From NCBI RefSeq assembly GCF_044891285.1, contig NZ_JAUIYO010000017.1, positions 1 to 50,781 on the forward strand: a stretch of DNA of 50,781 nucleotides. Direction: 5' to 3'. The position numbers and the translations under genes were made by a program. Under the pieces are notes generated by a model. That model did not search any database and was not told the origin of the DNA. It saw only the letters and a list, made by a program, of their open reading frames with translations. The stretch comes from Pseudobacillus lumedeiriae (GTDB lineage: Bacteria; Bacillota; Bacilli; Bacillales; Domibacillaceae). Each line of letters starts with the position of its first letter. The first letter of the stretch is position 1. Below are positions 6,714 to 15,757 of this stretch, one piece after another.

Positions 6714-9299
6714 TCAGCGATCCCTCTTGATCAGCCAGGAGGCTCCAATGAAACCAAGTACGGTTAAGATCACAGAAACGATAAAGAAAGGAGGCCGGTA
6801 AACGAGCTGAATGCGGTTCACCCCATTTTGTAATGGAATGCCGGTAAAGGCGAAGTTCGCTTTTTCTATTTGTTTTCGCTTACCGTTGATTTTTAATAAC
6901 CATCCTTTTTCAAACGGAATAGGCAGCACCATATACTGTTCCTTTGTCTCATTTTTATAATGGATGAACAGTTTGTTTTTATCCCATTGAACTTCAGGCT
7001 GTGTAACCTTTTTGGCGGCTTCTTCATGAAGTTCACGGTAATCTTCTTCATACAGCTGTAAATCTTTCAGCTTATATGTTCCTTGAGGCAGTTGAATGGT
7101 GATCTTCTCTGCTGCAGGAATACGAATGACGACGGTATTGATTCCTGTTTTGTAAATAGAGGAAGCCGGTTTTCTCGTTGTTCGGTATTTGTTTACTTTT
7201 AAGGCAAAACCGCTGCCGTCCATACGCTGTATATCGAAATGAACATAATAATCTTTCACTTCGGCAGAAGGAACGGGCGGGATCATCGTAATGCCGCCGT
7301 TATCTGTTTTCACTTCTAAATGGTCATTTGTATAGGCGGCGTTTTTCGTTCGAATCACAGACTTATGAATAATATTCTTTTCTTTTGGAAGAAAGCGGCT
7401 TTTGCCGCTCTTTTTTTCTAACACGACTCCTGAAAGCATCGCATGCTCTTTATCCAGCGGAGATCTGTCTATTAAATCCTCCTCATAAAACACGTCCTGG
7501 GCTGTTCTCACAAATGGAAGCGGAAGGGTGTTTTTAAACACAATGTACCGTTCTGATTCCGCAAAAGGTACAAAGCCGTATGGCGCATTGACGGTTTGTT
7601 GTTTGTCTCGCATCCAGTACTTTGTTTGAAGCAGACTGTGCAAGTTCGTTCGATTGCCTAAAGTTGCATAGCGGCTCACACTTTCTCGGCGCATATCTAT
7701 TTGTAAATCGTGCCAGTAGAAAAATAGCAGTTCTTCGTTAAATATACTGGAGTACAAGCTCGTCCCATTAAAATGCTGAACGATTGGCGTATTATTTCTG
7801 AAGTCGATCATCCAATCGATTCGCGTAAAGGGGTCTGTCTCTGACTTTTTTATTTGGTTGATTAAGCGCTGCTGTTCAGTCCCGTTGTATTCGGAACTTT
7901 GTAAAAAATCACGGGACACTATATTCACACCAAACCTTTCGGACATTGCCAGCTGCTCATACTCATTGACAATAACGAGGGATGACAGGACAATGCCAAT
8001 CTGCAACAAAAGCAGGAGATACATCTGCTTTTTCCACAAGTAGAGAAGGAGAAGGAAAACTACGCATAAAAATAACAGAACGGAGATCACTAGCTGCCTC
8101 TGAAATTCAAAGGCCAGTCCCGTCACTCGTGTCATTAATTGCGCCATAAGTAAATAGAGTCCGCCGGCCACAGCGGCAGGCAAAAGAAGCTGCTTTATAC
8201 GTATGGTATGCAAAGACTGCAGTCCTGCAGCGACACAGCCTCCTCCTACAAAGGAAAGTACATATTCCCAGCGGTATTGCGGAGCGGAAAACCCGTTAAA
8301 TACGCTGGCTGCCAACGGACTAAAGTGAAGGATCATGAGAAACAAAGTGAGCCAGGCGAAAAGCTTATATGTACGTTCTTTATATAACGTTTTTGTAAAT
8401 AGAAATAACAGCAAGATGGCCGGTAAAATAATATATTTGCTGGCATACAGCATATTGTCTGTCATACGAAAGAATGGAATAGCTGCTTCGTAAGCGGGAC
8501 GATGATTGTTAAAGAAAGCGTATACGGCTGGAATAAAAGAAACAGCGCTTATACAAAAGCTAATGAAACCCGCTGTGAAAAATAGCCGAAGCTGCTTCCG
8601 TTTTGTGCATTCTTGTTCGGAAAGAGGAATCATCCAGCGAAAGAGTATGTAAATAAATAAAAAGATGAGATGAACATAAGCAAAGTAAAAATTATTAAAG
8701 AACATGAGGGACCAGGCAGCAATGAACCAGCCGGGCTTTCCTTCCCGGATGATTTTTTCTGTTCCTAATACGAGAATCGGCAGCCAAAGCATCGCATCCG
8801 TGAAAAACTCCCAGAAGATGACGTGCCGGACATACATCACACACAAGCCGTATACAGCAGCCCCCGTAAAAGCCGCGGTCGTTCCAATGCCCATATACCG
8901 AAAGGCAAAAGCCGCGGCTGTTATAATGAAGGAAAGCCTCAGGATACTGACAAACAATATTATATCTGCCCAGAACAATAAATCAGGAGAGTCGATCCAT
9001 TGAACCGTTTCCAATAAAAAGACGATTCCAGCTGTAGCTAGAAATACAATGGAAGTAGAAAAATAATAAGCGAGCTGGCTGTAAAACCCGCCGCCAAGAC
9101 CAAATGCCCAGGAATAAAAAAAATTCCCGTTACTATACTGTTCATAAATAAATTGTTTAAATGGAATCATTTGGGACAAGCCATCGTTCGGACCGATCAT
9201 AAAGTATCCATCCAACCATTGCTGAATAAAAAAGAAATGAGCAGCCGCTGATAGAAGCAGACTGCTAATGATGACAAGAATGACCTGTTTTTTCCTCAT
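6714..9299 (-). CDS. yfhO: YfhO-family membrane glycosyltransferase
   Basis: An 861-residue polytopic membrane protein. An N-terminal half with about a dozen helices contains the GPNDGLSQMIPF-type first outer loop, where family glycosyltransferases carry a catalytic acidic residue. A large extracellular C-terminal part (about 490-830) follows, and one last helix (FIVSVILTVLGFIGASWLI). In B. subtilis and Listeria, YfhO-type proteins move a sugar from undecaprenyl phosphate onto lipoteichoic acid outside the cell (established). Its ATG overlaps the gtcA-like stop codon as ATGA, so it is the last gene of a three-gene operon with the donor-making and flippase genes. Confidence 0.85.
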   Translation of the reverse strand: MRKKQVILVIISSLLLSAAAHFFFIQQWLDGYFMIGPNDGLSQMIPFKQFIYEQYSNGNFFYSWAFGLGGGFYSQLAYYFSTSIVFLATAGIVFLLETVQWIDSPDLLFWADIILFVSILRLSFIITAAAFAFRYMGIGTTAAFTGAAVYGLCVMYVRHVIFWEFFTDAMLWLPILVLGTEKIIREGKPGWFIAAWSLMFFNNFYFAYVHLIFLFIYILFRWMIPLSEQECTKRKQLRLFFTAGFISFCISAVSFIPAVYAFFNNHRPAYEAAIPFFRMTDNMLYASKYIILPAILLLFLFTKTLYKERTYKLFAWLTLFLMILHFSPLAASVFNGFSAPQYRWEYVLSFVGGGCVAAGLQSLHTIRIKQLLLPAAVAGGLYLLMAQLMTRVTGLAFEFQRQLVISVLLFLCVVFLLLLYLWKKQMYLLLLLQIGIVLSSLVIVNEYEQLAMSERFGVNIVSRDFLQSSEYNGTEQQRLINQIKKSETDPFTRIDWMIDFRNNTPIVQHFNGTSLYSSIFNEELLFFYWHDLQIDMRRESVSRYATLGNRTNLHSLLQTKYWMRDKQQTVNAPYGFVPFAESERYIVFKNTLPLPFVRTAQDVFYEEDLIDRSPLDKEHAMLSGVVLEKKSGKSRFLPKEKNIIHKSVIRTKNAAYTNDHLEVKTDNGGITMIPPVPSAEVKDYYVHFDIQRMDGSGFALKVNKYRTTRKPASSIYKTGINTVVIRIPAAEKITIQLPQGTYKLKDLQLYEEDYRELHEEAAKKVTQPEVQWDKNKLFIHYKNETKEQYMVLPIPFEKGWLLKINGKRKQIEKANFAFTGIPLQNGVNRIQLVYRPPFFIVSVILTVLGFIGASWLIKRDR

Positions 9300-9685
9300 G
9301 CACTGACACTCTCTTTTTTCAAAATTTTACTCGTCACGATAAACGTAGCAGGCAAAGCAACAAATACGGCTAGGATCGGAGTGACGATACTGCTAATGTG
9401 AAAACGTTCAATCAACACATACATAACAAGAGAAGAGGCCGTAAAATTAACCGCTTGTGACAGCGGGAATTTCAAAAACTTCGCCAATGTCGGCTTCACT
9501 TTAAAGGTAAAATAAGAATTCAAGAAAAAGGACAGGACAAAGCTGATAAAAAAAGCAGTCACATGGGATGGCAAGTATGGCCATCTCCATAAAGTATGAA
9601 GCAGTAAATAGACCGCATAATAATTAAAAGTATTGATTCCTCCGATTATGACGAATCTGATAAACTCTCGGCTTGTTTTTTTCAT
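9296..9685 (-). CDS. gtcA: GtrA/GtcA-family flippase for lipid-linked sugar
   Basis: 129 residues with four hydrophobic helices and the family opening FIRFVIIGGINTFNYY. GtrA/GtcA proteins are thought to flip undecaprenyl-phosphate-linked sugars across the membrane for teichoic acid or O-antigen glycosylation. The gene overlaps csbB by 62 bases at its start and yfhO by 4 bases at its end. A GtcA partner between the CsbB-like synthase and YfhO-like transferase completes the three-component lipoteichoic acid glycosylation scheme. The symbol is by family, not proven orthology. Confidence 0.8.
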   Translation of the reverse strand: MKKTSREFIRFVIIGGINTFNYYAVYLLLHTLWRWPYLPSHVTAFFISFVLSFFLNSYFTFKVKPTLAKFLKFPLSQAVNFTASSLVMYVLIERFHISSIVTPILAVFVALPATFIVTSKILKKESVSA

Positions 9686-10619
9686 ATTGCGCTCCGTTCA
9701 TGAAATTTGTTTCCTGGATTAAATAAGGAGGCCGTTTTTTCGTTTCATAATAAATCCGGCCGACGTATTCGCCGATGATGCCAAGGCTGACAAGCTGAAT
9801 GCCGCCTAAAATAAGAACGGCCGTAATAATGGTGAAGTATCCCGGCACATCAATGCCGCTGTTTAAAATTTGAACGAACGTAATGATGCTGTAAATGAGA
9901 GCTAAACATAAGATCATTGCCCCAGCGTAAAAACAAAGCCTAAGCGGCCGGTTATTAAACGAAATGAACCCATCGAACCCGTAATTCAGCAGCTTAGAAA
10001 ATGACCATTTCGTTTCGCCGTTTTTTCTTACTACATTGTTATAATGAATCACTTTATGATTCATGCCGATCCATGAGAACAAGCCTTTCGAAAAACGCTG
10101 ACCTTCGTTTAATGATAACACGGCTTGAACCGCTTTTTTACTGAGCAGCCTAAAATCACCCATCCCGTCTTCCAGCTTTACGTCTACAATATGATTGATC
10201 ACTTTATAGTAAGCCGAGCAAAGAACCCTTTTGATAAATGGTTCTCCATGCCGATTCCTCCGGGCAATCACTTGATCAAAGCCCTCTTCATATCCTTTTA
10301 AAAGTTGGGGAATTAAAGAAGGAGGGTGCTGTAAGTCCGCATCCATAATAATGACAGCTTGTCCCCTAGCATGCTGCAGTCCGGCGAGCATGGCGGCTTC
10401 TTTTCCAAAATTTCGTGAGAAAGAAATAAATTTCACCTTTTGTGTGGCGGCAGCTAATCGTTTCATTTCCTCTAGTGTCCGATCTGTACTGGCATCATTA
10501 ATAAAACAAATTTCGAAATGATAGGATAAATGGGTAAATTCCTTTTGGATGCTTTCATAAATTAAGGAAATATTATCTTCTTCATTGTAAGCTGGTATGA
10601 TGATTGAAATCGTATGCAT
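9624..10619 (-). CDS. csbB: GT2 undecaprenyl-phosphate glycosyltransferase, CsbB-like
   Basis: 331 residues. The N-terminal GT-A domain (about 1-220) begins ISIIIPAYNEEDN, has IMDADLQHPPSL (DxD-like metal site) near residue 92, and has the RRNRHGEPFIKR loop; two C-terminal membrane helices follow (about 228-290). This is the CsbB/GtrB/YkcC layout, making undecaprenyl-phosphate sugar (GlcNAc for B. subtilis CsbB) on the inner leaflet. ATG 10619 follows GAAGAGG. A positively charged tail of about 35 residues extends over the start of gtcA, which explains the long overlap. It heads the csbB-gtcA-yfhO operon. Confidence 0.85.
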   Translation of the reverse strand: MHTISIIIPAYNEEDNISLIYESIQKEFTHLSYHFEICFINDASTDRTLEEMKRLAAATQKVKFISFSRNFGKEAAMLAGLQHARGQAVIIMDADLQHPPSLIPQLLKGYEEGFDQVIARRNRHGEPFIKRVLCSAYYKVINHIVDVKLEDGMGDFRLLSKKAVQAVLSLNEGQRFSKGLFSWIGMNHKVIHYNNVVRKNGETKWSFSKLLNYGFDGFISFNNRPLRLCFYAGAMILCLALIYSIITFVQILNSGIDVPGYFTIITAVLILGGIQLVSLGIIGEYVGRIYYETKKRPPYLIQETNFMNGAQYEKNKPRVYQIRHNRRNQYF

Positions 10620-10651
10620 ACATCTCTACCTCTTCTCTTTGTAAAATCAGT

Positions 10652-10677
10652 TACGTTGTATGTATGAAAAGAATTCA
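10652..10677 (-). promoter_or_regulatory. Possible ECF-sigma promoter upstream of csbB
   Basis: On the minus strand, TGAATT (10677-10672), 16 bases, then CGTA (10655-10652). This has the spacing and -10 of sigma-W/M/X promoters, but the -35 lacks the usual AAC core. B. subtilis csbB is known to be under sigma-B and sigma-X control, which is the only reason to mention it. Confidence 0.3.
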
Positions 10678-10698
10678 TTGAAAGGCTAGGTGTAACAG

Positions 10699-12363
10699 AT
10701 GATTTATTTAAATAAAAACCATAACCCTATTCGTAATGGTGAGTTGATTTCCCAGTTTTTCCATAATGAGGATCATATAAACAAAATTATTGCAGAAACC
10801 CATGATCTATTTACTAAATGCAAAGATCTGTATGCTATGCCTCCAAGCAAACCACGGCAGCACGCGTTTTCCATCAGCGCTTTTTTTCAAAAGATGGCCT
10901 CTTTTTTTGTCAGCCTTATTCTGCCGGCAGAGCATTCGAAAGGAGCCGTTTTTTCAAAAACGCTGACGAATGAAACAGGTCATGTATTTCCAGCATGGAA
11001 AGAAACGTTAGATAAGGAATACCTCGTATTCACGAAGCAGCTAACTAGAGAAGTCCATGTGGAACAGTTTGGCGCGGTTGGCGATGGAGTAACGGATTGC
11101 ACGGAGGCATTCCGGCGGGCTATTGGGAAAGGAAAAGTGAAGGTGATCGTGCCGGAAGGTGTGTTTCTTGTGAAAGAGATCAGACTGCCGTCTTTTACTT
11201 ATCTTGTCGGGGAAGGAAAAGAGAAGACGACTCTGAAGCTTCATGATCGTGCTCCGAAAAGCAGCTGGCTCATTACGAATGCCGATCATAAAAAAGGAAA
11301 TCATCATCTATGTGTAGAGAATATGACGCTTGATTGGAATGTAGAGCGTCTAGGGAATGTAACGAGAACGAGTACAGGAGGCAATCGATCAAGCTGTTTG
11401 ACGTATGCCAACGTCACGTATGGCTGGGTGAAGAACGTGAAAGCAGTGAATCCAGGGCTGCATTGCTTTGATGTTTCTTCTACGAAATACAACTATTCCG
11501 GCGATGGCTATAGAGCGAAAGGCGGCAGTAAGTATATTTGGCTGGACGGATTGAATGGCTATGGCTTTGGTGATGATGGCATTACGACTCACCACAGTGA
11601 CTTTATTTTTATCTCGAACTCCCATATGTGTGACCCGAGCGGAAAAGCTCATCAAGCTGGCTTTTCCAACTCCAATGGCATTGAAGTCGATGACGGCTCT
11701 CGGAATGTCTGGCTATGGAACAATTCAACAACGAGGTGTTTCGGGGGGGTCGAAATCAAAGCCCATCACAATTCCTCTGCGGCAAGCAACGTTCATATCG
11801 TTGGTCATTTGTCGGTGAATGATAATCGCTCATTCAATTTCCGCCACATCGGCCACCATAGTGCAGGTGATCCTGAATCGCTTACGGCTTACTACATTAC
11901 GGCCACTCGGATTGTTTCTATCGCCCCTGTTCGTACAGCACTTTACCGCGAATCAAAGCCGAGAGCGTTAGTCGTATCGGCTTATAAGAATGTGGTGATC
12001 AACCATTTTACTGCTATAGGAGACCCTAACTATGATTATGAAAAACAACCGGTGATTGCTATTCAATACCGGGCACGCAACGTCCATTTGAATCATATCC
12101 AAATGAAACACTTTAACAAAGCGGGCATAGATATTAAAGTGTTCGGCGGAGAGCAGAGAGCAGATGATATCCATATCAAACATGTAGTCATTGAACATTC
12201 AGCGAAAAGAGGGATTGTTGTGGGAGCGGGGATCGAAAAAGCGGCCGTCCAGCACGTACTCGCTAAGTCTGAAGCAGGGGCTTGCGGCTGTCAAGCAGAT
12301 ACGCCAATGGCGGTGTTTAAAGATATTGTCGCTAAAGGCTACAACATTCCTTTTAAATCTTAA
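10699..12363 (+). CDS. Right-handed beta-helix (pectate lyase-like) protein
   Basis: 554 residues. The N-terminal 115 residues are helical and of unknown role, with no signal peptide. A Pectate_lyase_3-type domain begins at VEQFGAVGDGVTDCTEAFRRAI (about residue 120) and is followed by many short repeats (for example HLCVENMTLDW, VWLWNNSTTR, VHLNHIQMK) typical of a single-stranded right-handed beta-helix. Such proteins cleave or bind acidic polysaccharide. Asp-rich clusters in GFGDDGITTHHSD and GIEVDDGSRN could be a catalytic cleft (inference). It is divergent from csbB and precedes a polymer-synthesis cluster, so a role in processing that polymer is plausible. Confidence 0.7.
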   Translation: MIYLNKNHNPIRNGELISQFFHNEDHINKIIAETHDLFTKCKDLYAMPPSKPRQHAFSISAFFQKMASFFVSLILPAEHSKGAVFSKTLTNETGHVFPAWKETLDKEYLVFTKQLTREVHVEQFGAVGDGVTDCTEAFRRAIGKGKVKVIVPEGVFLVKEIRLPSFTYLVGEGKEKTTLKLHDRAPKSSWLITNADHKKGNHHLCVENMTLDWNVERLGNVTRTSTGGNRSSCLTYANVTYGWVKNVKAVNPGLHCFDVSSTKYNYSGDGYRAKGGSKYIWLDGLNGYGFGDDGITTHHSDFIFISNSHMCDPSGKAHQAGFSNSNGIEVDDGSRNVWLWNNSTTRCFGGVEIKAHHNSSAASNVHIVGHLSVNDNRSFNFRHIGHHSAGDPESLTAYYITATRIVSIAPVRTALYRESKPRALVVSAYKNVVINHFTAIGDPNYDYEKQPVIAIQYRARNVHLNHIQMKHFNKAGIDIKVFGGEQRADDIHIKHVVIEHSAKRGIVVGAGIEKAAVQHVLAKSEAGACGCQADTPMAVFKDIVAKGYNIPFKS

Positions 12364-12391
12364 AAACTATTCATAAAGTGATAGTTTTTTT
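12362..12391 (+). terminator. Intrinsic terminator after the beta-helix gene
   Basis: Arms 12362-12370 and 12381-12389 with a 10-base loop, ending in a run of T at 12385-12391. It starts inside the stop codon of the beta-helix gene. Confidence 0.75.
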
Positions 12392-12458
12392 ACAGATTTT
12401 GTAGTATATTCATGGATGAATGGAAAAATAATGACGTAAAGGGGCTATTAGTAAGAAA

Positions 12459-13631
12459 ATGAAGAATGAACTAAACAGCCGCAATGGGAGAAGAAAAAGC
12501 AGACGGTTAAAAAAACCAGTGAAGCTGACTCTTCTCATTCTGTGTATGCTGATCATCGGGCTCTCTGTCTATAACTTTAGTTTAAAGTCAGCCGAAACAG
12601 TCCAGAACGATAACGCCGACAATGTCAATATAAAGGTAAAACAAGTAGCCAACGATAAAGAGTCGCCAGCACCTGTGAAAGAAACAGCGATCACCATCAG
12701 TGCAGCTGGAGATTTCACACTCGGAACAGACGAAACATTTCAATATGCAGGGTCTTTTCCCGATGAAGCAGACAAAAATGGACTGTCTTACTTTGTTGCT
12801 GAACTGGACGATATTTTTAAGAATGATGATTTATCGACGGTAAATTTAGAAACGACTTTAACGAACGCCACTGAAAAGGCTGTGAAGAAATTTCGGTTTA
12901 AGGGCGATCCATCGTACGTTCAAATTCTAGAGCTTGCGGGAATTGAATCTGTGAATCTGGCAAACAATCATATTCATGACTACTTACAAAAAGGGTATGA
13001 CGACACGATTGAAACGCTGAAAAAGCAGAAAATAGGCTACTTTGGCTATGACAATAAATACATAACAGAAGTCAAAGGAGTAAAAATTGGCGCTCTTGGA
13101 TATGAAGGCTGGAATGATACGCCTGAGCTTCGCGAGCAAGTGGCAGCAGACATTAAAGAGTTAAAAGAAAAAGGGGCAGAAATTGTCCTCGTCCACTATC
13201 ATTGGGGAATTGAAAGAAGCTACATCCCGATGGAATCACAAAAGACGCTGGCCCACTATACAATAGACAGCGGGGCGGATTTAATTCTTGGGCACCATCC
13301 TCATGTCGTGCAGGGGGTCGAAGAATATAATGGAAAGTTCATCGTTTATAGCCTCGGCAATTTCATGTTCGGAGGAAACAGAAACCCAGGCGATAAAGAT
13401 ACGTATGTTTTCCAGCAGACATTCCATTTGAAGAATGGAAAATTAACAGATAAAAAGGAAATAAACGTCGTTCCATTTTCTATCTCTTCCGTCACGCATC
13501 GAAACAACTACCAGCCAAAAAGACTAGAAGGGGCTGAAGCAGAAAGGGTAAAAAACAAAATTATCGATGTCTCTAATCAAATTAATGGGTCTGACTGGCT
13601 GCAATACGACAAGAACAATATAAACAACTAA
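12459..13631 (+). CDS. CapA/PgsA-family membrane-anchored phosphoesterase-like protein
   Basis: 390 residues with a basic N-terminus, one membrane anchor (about residues 24-45, LLILCMLIIGLSVYNF) and an extracellular PGA_cap (CapA) domain. Metallophosphoesterase-like motifs are visible in order: SAAGDFTLGTDE, NLETTLTN, NLANNHIHDY, VHYHWGIE and GHHPHVVQG. CapA/PgsA proteins take part in poly-gamma-glutamate export or capsule assembly. The PgsB and PgsC partners are not nearby, so here it probably serves the polysaccharide made by the following genes (inference). It has its own terminator downstream. Confidence 0.85.
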   Translation: MKNELNSRNGRRKSRRLKKPVKLTLLILCMLIIGLSVYNFSLKSAETVQNDNADNVNIKVKQVANDKESPAPVKETAITISAAGDFTLGTDETFQYAGSFPDEADKNGLSYFVAELDDIFKNDDLSTVNLETTLTNATEKAVKKFRFKGDPSYVQILELAGIESVNLANNHIHDYLQKGYDDTIETLKKQKIGYFGYDNKYITEVKGVKIGALGYEGWNDTPELREQVAADIKELKEKGAEIVLVHYHWGIERSYIPMESQKTLAHYTIDSGADLILGHHPHVVQGVEEYNGKFIVYSLGNFMFGGNRNPGDKDTYVFQQTFHLKNGKLTDKKEINVVPFSISSVTHRNNYQPKRLEGAEAERVKNKIIDVSNQINGSDWLQYDKNNINN

Positions 13632-13650
13632 ATAAATAGGGCTATTTTCG

Positions 13651-13695
13651 AAATCTGGACAAACAGGGCGCGAACTGTTGATCCAGATTTTTTTT
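13651..13695 (+). terminator. Strong intrinsic terminator after the CapA-like gene
   Basis: Outer arms 13651-13659 and 13682-13690, an inner AACAG/CTGTT helix, and T8 ending at 13695. It separates the CapA-like gene from the glycosyltransferase genes. Confidence 0.85.
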
Positions 13696-13845
13696 ACTCT
13701 ATAACATAATCTGAAAATAGGGCGAGTAGACTAGTAAAAATATCAGGAAGGGAGAGAAGTTAGAACAAGTGGTCCATATGTTGGGGGAGTAAATACTAAA
13801 TGTCTGTTAACTGGATATCCTTATTTGATCTTAGGAGGTGTCAAG

Positions 13846-14502
13846 TTGAACGAAAAAAAACAGGAGCTATTACATAATGACAGGGCTAATGAACGCAAGG
13901 GGAAAGTTGTCCGCAAGCGTGTTTTTGACCTCTTTATAAGCATCATTTTACTTATAGTGTCTCTCCCTATAATGCTGATGACCGGCATGTTCATTTTGTT
14001 GATAGATGGCCGTCCGATCTTTTTTAAACAAATTAGAACGGGGCAATATGGCCGGCCTTTTTTGATCTGGAAATTTAGAACGATGAAAGTGCACGATTCA
14101 GAGTCAGATCATCAATATAGGTGGGCAGGGGGAGTCCCCAATGATTTTGTATTTAAAACATCGGAAAATTCTCATGTGACGAAGCTGGGTTCTTTTCTTA
14201 GAAAATACAGTTTAGATGAACTGCCGCAATTAATCAATGTCTTACGGGGAGAGATGAGTATTGTAGGACCAAGGCCTGAAATTCCGGCCGTTACTAGTTT
14301 GTATAACAACGAACAAAGGAGGAGGCTAAACGTAAAGCCGGGGATTACCGGGTATGCCCAAATTAATGGCAGATCAGCGATTAATCATGGTAAAAAAATG
14401 GCTTATGATCTTTATTATGTACAAAACTGTTCTATTGGGCTTGATGTGAAAATTATCGTTAAAACGGCTATTCAAGTCATTAGGAGTAAGGGAGCTTACT
14501 AA
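13846..14502 (+). CDS. Undecaprenyl-phosphate sugar phosphotransferase (bacterial sugar transferase)
   Basis: About 218 residues, starting with TTG 13846 behind TTAGGAGGTG. An N-terminal hydrophobic hairpin helix (FDLFISIILLIVSLPIMLM) is followed by the catalytic domain with IWKFRTMKV, SLDELPQLINVLRGEMSIVG and GPRPEIP, the standard motifs of the WcaJ/EpsL/TuaA C-terminal family. It would load the first sugar-phosphate onto undecaprenyl phosphate at the inner membrane face and so start a repeat unit. It is the first gene of a five-gene plus-strand run. It is the short form, without the four-helix N-terminal domain of WcaJ. Confidence 0.9.
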   Translation: MNEKKQELLHNDRANERKGKVVRKRVFDLFISIILLIVSLPIMLMTGMFILLIDGRPIFFKQIRTGQYGRPFLIWKFRTMKVHDSESDHQYRWAGGVPNDFVFKTSENSHVTKLGSFLRKYSLDELPQLINVLRGEMSIVGPRPEIPAVTSLYNNEQRRRLNVKPGITGYAQINGRSAINHGKKMAYDLYYVQNCSIGLDVKIIVKTAIQVIRSKGAY

Positions 14503-14612
14503 TATAAGATTGATAGAAAACTATAAATACACTTTCATTCGTTCTAAAACAATGAAGGAATGGTCTGGACGTTCATGATCTTGGAAAAAGCCAGACGGCA
14601 GGACGGAGGAAA

Positions 14613-15713
14613 ATGATGAGAATTGTCCAATTGATTACGAGAATGGACGAAACCGGCGGGGCTCAAGTTCATGTACGCGACCTTGTGTCAAGTTTAGATA
14701 GAATGGGACACGAATTATATATAATGGCGGGCAGTGAAAATGTCGTTTGTCAGAGTTCCACCCATCATATCCCTTACTTTCACATTAAACATCTTCATAG
14801 AAGTATTCACTTGATACAAGATATAAAAGCGTTTATCGAGATCCGAAATAAATTAAAACAATTAAATCCCGATTTATTAGCCCTTCATTCATCGAAGGCA
14901 GGAATGATTGGGCGTGCGGCGGGCTGGTCGCTTGGCATCCCTACCGTTTTTACCGCTCATGGCTGGTCCTTTACCGAAGGGGTTTCCCCTCGAAGGAGGT
15001 ACTTTTATGCTTTATGTGAAAAGCTGATCGGCAAACTATCAGCAGGGGTTATTACTGTTTCACAATATGATCGGGAGTTGGCGGAAAAATATAGAATTGT
15101 TCGTAATGAAAAAATCACCACGATTCATAATGGGGTCATCGACAATCACATACATGAATTATCAAAACCGGCACGCCATCCCCCGAGAATGGTTATGATT
15201 GCAAGATTCGCAGAGCCGAAACAACAGCAGGCTGTTGTCGAAGCATTAAATTACATGCGTGAATTTGATTGGCAAATGGACTTTGTTGGAGATGGACCTC
15301 TAAGAGAAGCAGTAGAGGCGCATGTTAATCAGCTCGGTTTGTCTGATAGAATTCGATTCTTGGGGGACCGACATAATATAGAAGAAATTCTTTCTCAGTC
15401 ACAAATATTTATTCTTCTATCTAAATGGGAAGGGCTGCCGTTAAGTATACTTGAGGCTATGAGGAGCGGTCTGCCCATCGTAGCATCCGATGTCGGCGGA
15501 GTAAAGGAAACGATTAAGCCCTCTTATAATGGTTTTCTTATACCAAGAGACAATGAAAAAGAACTGATTAACAAGTTAACGTTTCTGATTAATGATCCTT
15601 TCATTCGAAAAGAAATGGGGGATGCATCCAGAAAGCTCTACCTAGAAAAGTTTACTTTTGAAAGAATGCTAAACGAAACAGTTGACTTCTATGAAAAAGT
15701 AATTGCCCCGTAA
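14613..15713 (+). CDS. GT4-family glycosyltransferase
   Basis: 366 residues with the two Rossmann-like domains of GT-B enzymes. The acceptor side opens MRIVQLITRMDETGGAQVHV, and TAHGWSF and TIHNGVI mark the centre. The donor side has MVMIARFAEPKQQ and the E-x7-E nucleotide-sugar motif in EGLPLSILEAMRSGLPIVAS (about 280-300). It probably adds a sugar to the lipid-linked acceptor begun by the preceding enzyme. The sugar is unknown. The start at 14613 follows GGAGGA; an adjacent ATG at 14616 is equally possible. Confidence 0.9.
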   Translation: MMRIVQLITRMDETGGAQVHVRDLVSSLDRMGHELYIMAGSENVVCQSSTHHIPYFHIKHLHRSIHLIQDIKAFIEIRNKLKQLNPDLLALHSSKAGMIGRAAGWSLGIPTVFTAHGWSFTEGVSPRRRYFYALCEKLIGKLSAGVITVSQYDRELAEKYRIVRNEKITTIHNGVIDNHIHELSKPARHPPRMVMIARFAEPKQQQAVVEALNYMREFDWQMDFVGDGPLREAVEAHVNQLGLSDRIRFLGDRHNIEEILSQSQIFILLSKWEGLPLSILEAMRSGLPIVASDVGGVKETIKPSYNGFLIPRDNEKELINKLTFLINDPFIRKEMGDASRKLYLEKFTFERMLNETVDFYEKVIAP

Positions 15714-15757
15714 GCTTACTAGGCATTTTCAGATAATACGAAAGGGGACAAAAGCAG

